This document shows positions 9,015 through 16,026 of a stretch of 64,000 nucleotides of DNA, piece by piece. The notes below the pieces were generated by a model that worked only from the letters and a program-made list of their open reading frames with translations, ran no database searches and was not told the DNA's origin. The stretch spans positions 558,001-622,000 of the forward strand of contig NZ_FOZI01000003.1 in NCBI RefSeq assembly GCF_900114495.1. Reading direction: 5' to 3'. Origin of the DNA: Dyella sp. OK004 (GTDB taxonomy: Bacteria > Pseudomonadota > Gammaproteobacteria > Xanthomonadales > Rhodanobacteraceae). How positions within the stretch are numbered: position 1 is the first letter of the stretch; each line of letters begins with the position of its first letter. A program made the translations under genes and the position numbers.

Positions 9015-9842
9015 TCATGCCTTGGCGTCGGCGTCGAGTCGCAGATCTTTTCGAATGCCCGCGTCCACTAATCCAGCCGGCGCAAATCGGCGCAGCAAGC
9101 GCAGACGGTTCGCGAGCCCGCCGGCCGTGTAGCGGAGTTTTGGCCGGGTGGCCGTAGCTGCTTCCAGCACGACATCAGCCACGACGCTCGGCTCGTCCGC
9201 GCTTGCCATCACCTCCTTGAGCACCTTGTCCAGAAGTACACGAACGTCGAGGTACTCATCGAGCTTTGCATCGGGGGCCAGAAAGTTCGCATCGAATTTT
9301 GTCTTTGTGTAGGCCGGTTCGATCACCGAAACCCGGATGCCTCTTGTGCGCAACTCGTGATCGAGTGACTCCGAATAGCCCTCCACCGCATGCTTCGTCG
9401 CGGCATAGAGCGCTCCGTAAGGCATCGGAAGAAAACCGAGCACCGAACCGATGTTGATGATTCGGCCACTCCCCAGGCGCCGCATGTGCGGCACGACGGC
9501 GCGAGTCATGCGGACAAGTCCAAAGAAGTTGGTTTCAAAGATCGCTTTGGCTTGCTCGATCGAACTCTCTTCCGCGCCGGCAGGCGCAACGCCGAAACCG
9601 GCGTTATTCACGAGCAGGTCGATGCGGCCATGCCGGCGCAGCACCTCCTTGACTACCGCCTCGACTGACTCATCACGGGTCACGTCGAGCGGCAGCATGT
9701 CGAACATTCGTCGCCCCGCCTGGCCCCCTTGCCTGCTGGTGCCATAGACCTTGTAGCCGGCCTTCGCGAGTCGCTGCGCCGTAGCCTCGCCGATGCCCGA
9801 TGAGGCACCCGTGACGAGAGCGACACGATTTTCGATGTTCAT
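9015..9842 (-). CDS. Short-chain dehydrogenase/reductase (SDR)
   Basis: This is a 275-aa classical SDR. Residues 10-17 are TGASSGIG (cofactor site), then NNAGFG, the catalytic Ser in INIGSVLG, and YAATK with the catalytic Tyr/Lys. The usual basic residues after beta-2 (GTSRQGG) suggest NADP(H). The start ATG at 9842 has AAGG nine bases upstream. A perfect 16-bp palindrome lies 20-35 bases before the start. The gene is 78 bases downstream of tetR, same strand, and precedes the MDR reductase, suggesting a small detoxification module. The substrate cannot be deduced. Confidence 0.9.
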   Translation of the reverse strand: MNIENRVALVTGASSGIGEATAQRLAKAGYKVYGTSRQGGQAGRRMFDMLPLDVTRDESVEAVVKEVLRRHGRIDLLVNNAGFGVAPAGAEESSIEQAKAIFETNFFGLVRMTRAVVPHMRRLGSGRIINIGSVLGFLPMPYGALYAATKHAVEGYSESLDHELRTRGIRVSVIEPAYTKTKFDANFLAPDAKLDEYLDVRVLLDKVLKEVMASADEPSVVADVVLEAATATRPKLRYTAGGLANRLRLLRRFAPAGLVDAGIRKDLRLDADAKA

Positions 9843-9862
9843 GAGAGTGGCCTTAGTGTGTG

Positions 9863-9878
9863 TATGATGATCATCATA
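9863..9878. promoter_or_regulatory. Palindromic operator upstream of the SDR gene
   Basis: TATGATGATCATCATA is a perfect 16-bp palindrome. It overlaps a TATGAT-like -10 hexamer for the minus-strand SDR gene. Fourteen of its sixteen bases recur at the start of the adjacent tetR gene (10502-10517). Two matching palindromes flanking a TetR gene are the classic pattern for its own operators. Confidence 0.75.
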
Positions 9879-9920
9879 TTTCTACTCGAAATTTAAACCG
9901 GCACTGACGCGCATAGAACG

Positions 9921-10502
9921 TCAGTCGCCGGCAGGAGTGAGGTGATTCAGTGTTGCCTTGCGCAACGCAGCGGAAAGTTTTGGATCATCGACGGCCCGCG
10001 CCAGAATCAGTGTGCCGACCATCGTCGCCACGGTGACAAGAGCGTGCTCGTGTGCCCCCGGCTGCCCCCAATCAGGCGACTGGCGGGCGACGAGATCGAT
10101 CATTTCCTTGATGCGGCGCGTGGCGGCGCGCCGGACTTCCGGTGCCTGGCGCGGCATCTCCGACCCCAGCGCGGCAGTGGCGCAACCCGTCTCAACCGCC
10201 GCGACGTGCGCTTCCGACAGATAAGCCTGCATCATGGCCTGGAGCGTCAATGGCGACGGCGACTCGGCAGCGATGCGCTCCATCATGGCTACGCTTTCAC
10301 TGCCAGCGCGGTCCGCGGCTTCGGCGAGCATCGCCTCGCGCGACGGGAAATGAGCGTAAAAGCCACCATGCGTCAGGCCGGCCTCCTTCATGATGTCGGC
10401 AACGCCGGTGCCGTTGTACCCGCTACGTCGGATGGCGCGCGCGGCGGCATCGACAATCCTGTCGTGCGTTGCTTCTTTGGAGCGGGTGACGGCTCGTTTC
10501 AT
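9921..10502 (-). CDS. TetR/AcrR-family transcriptional repressor
   Basis: This is a 193-aa regulator with an N-terminal TetR helix-turn-helix: RIVDAAARAIRRSGYNGTGV, then ADIMKEAGLTHGGFYAHFPS, then REAMLAEAA. The C-terminal ligand domain is of the variable all-helical kind (TetR_C type seen in YxaF/LmrA-like proteins), so the ligand is not readable. I prefer the ATG at 10502 over the in-frame ATG at 10520. A consensus promoter (TTGCAT, 17 bases, TATGAT) at 10540-10512 would start transcription almost exactly at 10502, giving a leaderless message; neither start has a Shine-Dalgarno sequence. It probably represses itself and the SDR-MDR pair. Confidence 0.9.
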   Translation of the reverse strand: MKRAVTRSKEATHDRIVDAAARAIRRSGYNGTGVADIMKEAGLTHGGFYAHFPSREAMLAEAADRAGSESVAMMERIAAESPSPLTLQAMMQAYLSEAHVAAVETGCATAALGSEMPRQAPEVRRAATRRIKEMIDLVARQSPDWGQPGAHEHALVTVATMVGTLILARAVDDPKLSAALRKATLNHLTPAGD

Positions 10503-10540
10503 ATGACGGTCATCATACATAATTCAAATGCTCGATGCAA
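10502..10540 (-). promoter_or_regulatory. tetR promoter with overlapping operator
   Basis: On the minus strand TTGCAT (10540-10535) and TATGAT (10517-10512) are separated by 17 bases. The -10 box lies inside the palindrome copy TATGACGGTCATCATA (read on the plus strand at 10502-10517), which matches the SDR operator at 14 of 16 positions. A repressor bound here would block RNA polymerase directly. Confidence 0.7.
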
Positions 10541-10591
10541 GATGGCCCTACCTGCCCTCGACCGACACCTGGCCCAGCCCGCTTCGCTAGC

Positions 10592-11782
10592 TCAGAACAT
10601 GACTTGCGCGCGGACTTCGAAGACGTCGGGATCGACGCTTACATTTCGCTTCTTGCTCTTGGCGAGGATGTAGTTGGCCTGCAACTTCAGATAGCGGTTG
10701 ATGTACCAGTTGGCGCCGAAGGTCCAGTCATGCTGTTTGCCGCCGAGCACCGCCCCGTCGTTGAGGTCCAGCTGGCTGTAGCGAATGGCGAGTTCCAATG
10801 CCCCGAGGGCGCCCTTGGGTTTCACGTCGCTGACATTGCCGCCCGCATAACCGCGCGATTCGCCGGTCACCACCCAGCTGCCGAAGGCATAGAAACCCTC
10901 GCCGTGATAGGCGGGCTTGCCATTGAAGAACTTGACCTTGGCGTCGAGATATTCGCCCTGCAGTGACCATGGCCCATGAATCCACAGACTCTCGAAACCG
11001 CGCCGGTCTATGTAATCGGTGAAGGGCAGATTGCCGGAGTCGATCAATCGTACGGTGGTCAGCCCCGCCTCCGGGCGGGAACGCAGGCGCGCGCTGGGCG
11101 GCGTATGTATGCCACGACCATCGGTGGACCCATCCGGCGTTTCGCGTGATGCCGACACGCCCAGATGCACGACATCGCCGGGCTTGTTGAGGGGTGTCCA
11201 TGCCGCACGCGCGGCCACGGTATGGCCGTGGTTGTCCCCTTGCAGATCGCGCTGGTAGTAGCCCGCGTTGATCAGATAGGCCGGGCGCAGCCATTGCCAG
11301 TCGACGCCAATGCGACGACCGGCATAGACGGCCTGCATGGGTAGCGCGGTTTCGAGGAAGGTGGTCGAGCCGGTGCCGGTGTTGCCTTCGAAGCCGACCG
11401 GGAGTTTGGACTGTCCGACGCGTACGGCGCCCAGGTCGTTGCCGAACAGCGCTTTGGTCTGCAGGCGAAAAAAGACGTCTAGCCAGGTCTTGGCCTGAAA
11501 GTCATAGACAACCGTGGCGTCGTAGACATCCTTCTTCTTGATGTAAGCGCCGAATTCCTTGCGCCGATTGGTGCTTGAATCTTTCAGCCGTCCATCGTCG
11601 TTGGAGAAGTTGTCGAGGTCGTCCTGATACTTGACCGCCAGTCCCAAGTCGGTGCCATCGCTGAAGACGTAGTGGGTAGGCCAGTTGTCTCTGAAGTTGT
11701 AGGACGGGCTAGCGGTATCCGCAGCATTGGCCAGGATGGGCAGAGCCAGGGTCAGCGACATCGCTACCAGCGGTTTCTTCAT
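10592..11782 (-). CDS. Phosphate-selective porin O/P (OprO/OprP) family outer membrane channel
   Basis: This is a 396-aa outer membrane beta-barrel. The start at 11782 (MKKPLVAMSLTLALPILANA) gives a clean Sec signal peptide cut after ANA, and GGGGAG precedes it by seven bases; an upstream in-frame start at 11839 lacks these. The mature protein has alternating amphipathic strands, KLPVGFEG and YAGRRIGVDW typical of OprO/P channels, a late strand pair AIRYSQLDLND and WTFGANWYINRYLKLQANYI, and the terminal aromatic VRAQVMF needed for BAM insertion. The family transports phosphate or pyrophosphate in Pseudomonas; the substrate here is not proven. No partner genes sit beside it. Confidence 0.88.
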   Translation of the reverse strand: MKKPLVAMSLTLALPILANAADTASPSYNFRDNWPTHYVFSDGTDLGLAVKYQDDLDNFSNDDGRLKDSSTNRRKEFGAYIKKKDVYDATVVYDFQAKTWLDVFFRLQTKALFGNDLGAVRVGQSKLPVGFEGNTGTGSTTFLETALPMQAVYAGRRIGVDWQWLRPAYLINAGYYQRDLQGDNHGHTVAARAAWTPLNKPGDVVHLGVSASRETPDGSTDGRGIHTPPSARLRSRPEAGLTTVRLIDSGNLPFTDYIDRRGFESLWIHGPWSLQGEYLDAKVKFFNGKPAYHGEGFYAFGSWVVTGESRGYAGGNVSDVKPKGALGALELAIRYSQLDLNDGAVLGGKQHDWTFGANWYINRYLKLQANYILAKSKKRNVSVDPDVFEVRAQVMF

Positions 11783-11937
11783 CGTGCAGCTCCCCTCGAG
11801 GTTGGATGGGCGGCTATACAGCCGCCCATCAATCAACAATCACGTACGCAGCAGGACACGGCGCCACCCTGGCGCCCGCGCACCCATCGAAACAGAACTC
11901 CCCCGCACCGTGCCGGTTTGCACAGATGTCCAGTCAG

Positions 11938-12210
11938 TTAGACGGCCAGATTATTTTCGGTCTCATCGACGTAACGTGAGTAAGCCAATCCAATCGACCC
12001 ATTGGAAAGCACCGTGGCCGTCACTGTCAGCTTGAATTTTTCCGGTGCCGCGGCGATGTAAACGTTGGGCTGACCGGGTACGGGCTGGAATTCGGAGCCT
12101 GCTATTTCAACGCCACAAGGCGTGGTATCAGGAACGTCCCAGGCTGCCGTATCGTTCTCTCCCGGGGGCGGCGGCATGGGTACGGCGACTTTCAGGTTGC
12201 CTTTGAGCAT
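11938..12210 (-). CDS. Small protein of unknown function, downstream of moaA
   Basis: I do not recognise this 90-aa product. It starts MLKGNLKVAVPMPPPPGEND, has no signal peptide or membrane segment, has a single Cys (TPCGVEIAG), and looks like a small beta-rich domain (VYIAAAPEKFKLTVTATVL and SIGLAYSRYVDE). The ATG at 12210 is supported by AAGGATAGGG seven bases upstream; the longer frame from 12249 has no such site. It follows moaA at 63 bases on the same strand, so it is the likely last gene of the DyP-encapsulin-moaA cassette. It could be a further cargo or accessory protein, but no targeting peptide is visible. Confidence 0.6.
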   Translation of the reverse strand: MLKGNLKVAVPMPPPPGENDTAAWDVPDTTPCGVEIAGSEFQPVPGQPNVYIAAAPEKFKLTVTATVLSNGSIGLAYSRYVDETENNLAV

Positions 12211-12273
12211 GACCCTATCCTTCTTGGTCAGAACAAAATGGCACGCCATCGCGCGCCATCCGGATCACGGCGC

Positions 12274-13311
12274 TCAGCCACCGATGTAGTACATCTCGAT
12301 CTTGTGATTCTCCAGGCCGCCCTTCTTTCCGCGTTCCTCGCTATAGCGATCGGTACGCTCGCGCCACACGTTCTGCAGCACCTCGAGCAAAGCTTCATCA
12401 GAGCTTCCGTTGCGCAATAGCGCCCGCAGATCCTTCCCCTGTGTGGCGAACAGGCAGGTGTACAAGACGCCGTCGGATGACAGCCGCGCCCGGGTACAGC
12501 TTCCGCAGAATGGCTGACTGATGGACGAGATCACACCAATCTCCCCTGCCCCATCGACATAGCGATACCGCGTCGCGACTTCCCCCGGGTACTTGGAGGG
12601 AAGCGCATCCAGCGGCCAGCGGCCATGGATGCTCTGCAGCAGCTCGCGCGACGGCACCACCTGTGCGGTGTCCCAGTGGTTGCGATTGCCGACATCCATG
12701 TATTCGATAAAACGCACGACGATGCCCGTGCCGCGAAAATGCTCCGCCAGCTCGAGCACGGCCGATTCGTTAACGCCACGCTGCACGACCGTATTGATCT
12801 TCAGCCCTTTGGGGAAACCTTCGGCGCGCGCCGCCTCGATGCCGGCTATCACCTCTTCGAGCTTGCCGCGCCCGCCGGACATCCGCTGGAACAGCTCAGG
12901 GTCCATCGTGTCCAGGCTGATGGTGACGCGATCCAGTCCGGCCTCGCGCAGCTCCCTCGCCTGACGGGCCAGCAACGCGCCGTTGGTGGTGACAGCCAGG
13001 TCTGTAATGCCCTGAATCTGGCGCAGTCGTTTAACCAGATCAGCCAAATGCGGACGCAGCAGCGGCTCACCGCCGGTAAGGCGCAGCTTGCTTACCCCGA
13101 GGCGTGCGGCCAGGCGGCAGAGCCGCTCGATTTCGTCAAAGTCGAGCCGCTGCTCGCTGCTCAGGAAGGTGAAATGCTCGCCATAGGTGGCCTCCGGCAT
13201 GCAGTAAGGGCAGCGGAAGTTGCACCGGTCCATGACCGAGATACGAAGGTCGCGCAGGGGGCGTCCATGCTGGTCACGAGGTTGCGACACCCGGGCATCT
13301 CCATCAGTCAT
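12274..13311 (-). CDS. moaA: GTP 3',8-cyclase, radical SAM
   Basis: MoaA carries out the first step of molybdenum cofactor synthesis, converting GTP to 3',8-cyclo-GTP. The 345-aa protein has the N-terminal radical-SAM cluster CNFRCPYC, TGGEPLLRP for SAM binding, SLDTMDPE, and a C-terminal second cluster (CGSCTRARLSSDGVLYTCLF). It ends in GG, as functional MoaA proteins do. It is the only moa gene outside the large operon at 21585-29010 and lies instead behind the encapsulin gene. Its ATG at 13311 has no strong Shine-Dalgarno site; a GTG eight codons in, behind GGAG, is an alternative. Confidence 0.95.
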   Translation of the reverse strand: MTDGDARVSQPRDQHGRPLRDLRISVMDRCNFRCPYCMPEATYGEHFTFLSSEQRLDFDEIERLCRLAARLGVSKLRLTGGEPLLRPHLADLVKRLRQIQGITDLAVTTNGALLARQARELREAGLDRVTISLDTMDPELFQRMSGGRGKLEEVIAGIEAARAEGFPKGLKINTVVQRGVNESAVLELAEHFRGTGIVVRFIEYMDVGNRNHWDTAQVVPSRELLQSIHGRWPLDALPSKYPGEVATRYRYVDGAGEIGVISSISQPFCGSCTRARLSSDGVLYTCLFATQGKDLRALLRNGSSDEALLEVLQNVWRERTDRYSEERGKKGGLENHKIEMYYIGG

Positions 13312-13365
13312 ATCGTTGAGTTCAATGATGAGGAAGCTACCAGTGCCTTGATGGCAAAGGCCAGA

Positions 13366-13563
13366 TCAGCTGCCAAGTTCCTGGAAAGCGTGTCCATTGG
13401 CCTCCAGTCCTTGCAGGACCGGCGGTGGCAATTCATTCGCCCAGACGTGACCTTCCAACTGCCACTGGCTCGCATCGGCGAGGTCCGGCAGTCCTGCTCC
13501 CTTCCGTATGTAAAGCCCCAGCGTCGGTCTTTTCGGATTGATGTAGAAGTCAAATTCCTGCAT
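13366..13563 (-). CDS. 65-aa protein of unknown function in the encapsulin cassette
   Basis: The product begins MQEFDFYINPKRPTLGLYIR and continues through a short acidic segment to HVWANELPPPVLQGLEANGH. It has no Cys, no signal and no membrane helix. GGGAGG lies eight bases before the ATG, a strong site that argues for real translation. It sits 36 bases after the encapsulin stop and 54 before moaA, same strand. I do not recognise a family. Its position directly behind the shell gene makes it a candidate minor shell component, cargo or assembly factor, which is inference only. Confidence 0.65.
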   Translation of the reverse strand: MQEFDFYINPKRPTLGLYIRKGAGLPDLADASQWQLEGHVWANELPPPVLQGLEANGHAFQELGS

Positions 13564-13599
13564 GGACTTGCCCTCCCGCAGACGTCGCCTCGCGATCGC

Positions 13600-14406
13600 T
13601 CACTTGCCACCGGGTGCCAGTACCACGACGGCCTCGGCGGTCAATTGCAGGAAGGTGAAGGTCTCCTGCAAATACAAGCGAACGGAACTTTCGGTATGGC
13701 TCAGGTAGCCGATGGAGATGTCCTGGCCAAGGTGCAGCTCGAAATCGCCGCCACGCGTGCTAAGCACGACACCACCCTTGATGGCCGGCGCCCAGATGAT
13801 GTCGCCATCCACCAGGTTCCGGATGTCCTTGATCACCGGATACCCTTCTTCGGTGGCGCCGCTGACCGCCGTATAGGGCTGCTCGCCCAGCAACAGCGTG
13901 TAAGGGCCGTTGACCCCCATTTCGCGCAGCTGGCTTATCGCTTGTGCCACTGCAGCGGGGTAGCCATCCACATCGGTGGGGAGCGCGATCGCGGGGTTGC
14001 TGCTGCCGCGGCGAATACCGCGGATGCCGGCCGCTTCGTAACCTTCGAAGACCACACGATCTTCGGCGAAGGCGATCTTGCGCGCGGCATCCTTGAGCGG
14101 CTGCAAATCGGGATCGTTGGCCCCGCGCGCCACCGAATCGATGGCACTGCGCGAAAGCTCAAAGGGAACCCGCAGCTCCACCAACGCCTTCGCCTCACGC
14201 AACGAAGCCTCGATGCCGTCATCCGGTGGCTGGATCTTTTCCTGGTGGCCGGTGCCCACCGCCGCGCTATCGAGGCCTTTCGGTCCCACCACATCCACCA
14301 CCCGCCGCGCGGCCAGATGGCGTTTCAGGGTGCGCGCTGCTTCCTGCTCGATCTGTTCCCACGCTTCCGCGGAAATGGGCGCGAGTCCACGATGAAGATT
14401 ATTCAT
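13600..14406 (-). CDS. Family 1 encapsulin shell protein (linocin M18/CFP29 type)
   Basis: Encapsulins fold like HK97 phage capsid proteins and assemble a hollow cytoplasmic protein cage around a cargo enzyme. The 268-aa length and the sequence fit family 1: NNLHRGLAPISAEAWEQIE at the N-terminus, RRVVDVVGPKGLDSAAVGTG, VPFELSRSAIDSVARGANDPD, and near the end IWAPAIKGGVVLSTRGGDFELHLGQD followed by IGYLSHTESSVRLYLQETFTF. The ATG at 14406 is used because AAAGGAGAAG precedes it; the 22 residues upstream in the longer frame lie inside the dyp coding sequence. It overlaps the dyp stop by eight bases, so cargo and shell are translated together. Confidence 0.93.
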   Translation of the reverse strand: MNNLHRGLAPISAEAWEQIEQEAARTLKRHLAARRVVDVVGPKGLDSAAVGTGHQEKIQPPDDGIEASLREAKALVELRVPFELSRSAIDSVARGANDPDLQPLKDAARKIAFAEDRVVFEGYEAAGIRGIRRGSSNPAIALPTDVDGYPAAVAQAISQLREMGVNGPYTLLLGEQPYTAVSGATEEGYPVIKDIRNLVDGDIIWAPAIKGGVVLSTRGGDFELHLGQDISIGYLSHTESSVRLYLQETFTFLQLTAEAVVVLAPGGK

Positions 14407-15427
14407 GTGCTGCTTCTCCTTTGAGCGAACCGATACCGAGCGAACCATCGGATGTGCCGGCGCCGGGCACATCGGCGGCTGGTGAAGGGCTGGAAGGTCC
14501 TACCGACACGTCGGCGAGGAAGGTGGCGGAGGGCACAAAGAACAATGAGCCGGTGACGGCTTTGCTGAAGTCGAGCAGGCGGTCGTAGTTGCCCGGCGGC
14601 CGGCCCACGAACATGTTGGTGAGCATCTTCTCGATCCGGTCCGGGGAGCGGGCGTAACCGATGAAGTAGGTGCCGAACTCCCCTTTGCCGACATCGCCAA
14701 ACGGCATGTTGTCGCGCAGGATTTCCAGCTGCTCGCCGTTTTCTTCAATAGTGGTCAACACGTTGTGTGCGTAGATCGGTTTGGCAGCGTCCTCCAGTTC
14801 GATATCGGAGAGTTTCTTGCGGCCGATGATCAGCTCCTGCTGCTCGACAGGCACCGTGTCCCACGCCTTCAGATCGTGGAGGTATTTCTGGACGATGACA
14901 TAGCTTCCGCCGGCAAACACGGCGTCCTCGTCACCGATGGTCACGGTGTCAATGGCGTCCTGATCCACCGGGTTCTCGGTGCCATCGACAAAACCCAGCA
15001 GGTCGCGCGCGTCGAAATACTTGAAGCCGTGCACTTCGTCCTCGGTCATAACGGCGTCGCCGATGCGGGACATGATCTGGGTAGCGAGCTCGAAGCACAT
15101 ATCCATCCGCATCGCGCGGATATGGAAGAGTAGGTCCCCCGGTGTGGAGACGGCGTGGTGCTCGCCTTTGATTTCTCGGAACGGGTGCAACTCAGCCGGT
15201 CGCGGCTCTCCGAACAACCGATCCCACGCCTCTGAGCCGAAACCCATCACGCACGACAGGCGGCCATCCGGGTTGCGGAACCCGATCGCCCGCAAAAGGG
15301 AGGCCATATCGCTACAAAGCGCACGCACGGCATCCTCGTTTTGCGTCTCGGGCTTCAAGGTCACCACGAGAAAAATGGCCGCGCTCGTGAGCTTGGAGGT
15401 CACCGACTGCGAAATGATGGAAGGCAC
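14399..15427 (-). CDS. Dye-decolourising peroxidase (DyP), encapsulin cargo
   Basis: This is a haem peroxidase of the DyP family, 342 aa. The distal haem motif GFVDGTENP is present, as are the proximal-His region PIYAHN and EFGTYFIGYARSP. After a Pro/Ser/Ala-rich linker (PSSPSPAADVPGAG) the C-terminus reads DGSLGIGSLKGE, the conserved peptide by which DyP docks inside family-1 encapsulins, so packaging is well supported. I prefer GTG at 15427, with CAGGAG six bases upstream and homologous N-termini beginning near here; an ATG at 15460 adds eleven residues but has no ribosome site. The physiological substrate is unknown; roles in oxidative stress are proposed for the family. Confidence 0.94.
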   Translation of the reverse strand: MPSIISQSVTSKLTSAAIFLVVTLKPETQNEDAVRALCSDMASLLRAIGFRNPDGRLSCVMGFGSEAWDRLFGEPRPAELHPFREIKGEHHAVSTPGDLLFHIRAMRMDMCFELATQIMSRIGDAVMTEDEVHGFKYFDARDLLGFVDGTENPVDQDAIDTVTIGDEDAVFAGGSYVIVQKYLHDLKAWDTVPVEQQELIIGRKKLSDIELEDAAKPIYAHNVLTTIEENGEQLEILRDNMPFGDVGKGEFGTYFIGYARSPDRIEKMLTNMFVGRPPGNYDRLLDFSKAVTGSLFFVPSATFLADVSVGPSSPSPAADVPGAGTSDGSLGIGSLKGEAAHE

Positions 15428-15460
15428 TATCCACTCCTGATGATGGGGTTTCGAAAACAT

Positions 15461-16026
15461 GGTCGAGCCACGATAAAGCCATCCATGTTAGCCAACTATC
15501 AATCTTTATCGATCCATCCCTCCCATGACGACTTCGCCCGCCTCGTACAGGAGAGACTGGACATCGTCCGGCGAAAGCATGCCCTAGGCGACGAGCATCT
15601 TGACTAGCACCCTGAGGATGAGAGCTGAAGTTCTCCCTCAGGCCCGGAGGGGCTTACGGCCCATGCAGGGTGGCACCATGTGCGCGAGGCGGTTCGCGAG
15701 AATCGTGCTTCTTTAAAGCAAGGCGCCCTTGCCAACGGAAGGCTTTCACCCGGACCGTCCAGCGATGATGCCTTACCGAATCACCGCCCCCAAGCCACAC
15801 CGGTTTCCCTGCGATAAACGTGGCTCGTAAGGCGCCCGGCCCAGGGGCGAGACACTGACTGATCGGGCTTGCGTCACCAGGGTGCTATCCGGTGGCCCGA
15901 GATGGTCATCACGCTTGCAGCGCGCCATCCGTTGCACAGGGCGTTGCGCGCTGTATGAGCGCCCGGCGGCATGCCATATTGGCCGAAATCAACCTCCGTC
16001 AGGTTGCCGCCCAGGGCCCAACGTCG
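15461..16026. other. Intergenic region between divergent dyp and histidine kinase genes
   Basis: No supported gene lies here. It should contain the promoters for the DyP-encapsulin cassette (minus) and for the kinase operon (plus), but no convincing -35/-10 pair stood out. If the kinase starts at the upstream GTG 15892 or at ATG 15955, the last 70-135 bases are coding. Confidence 0.5.

Noticed and set aside
13308-13610. 100-codon minus frame overlapping the 65-aa gene
   Set aside because: The other frame has a strong Shine-Dalgarno site and a plausible protein composition; this one is Arg/Ser-rich and overlaps both encapsulin and moaA ends.
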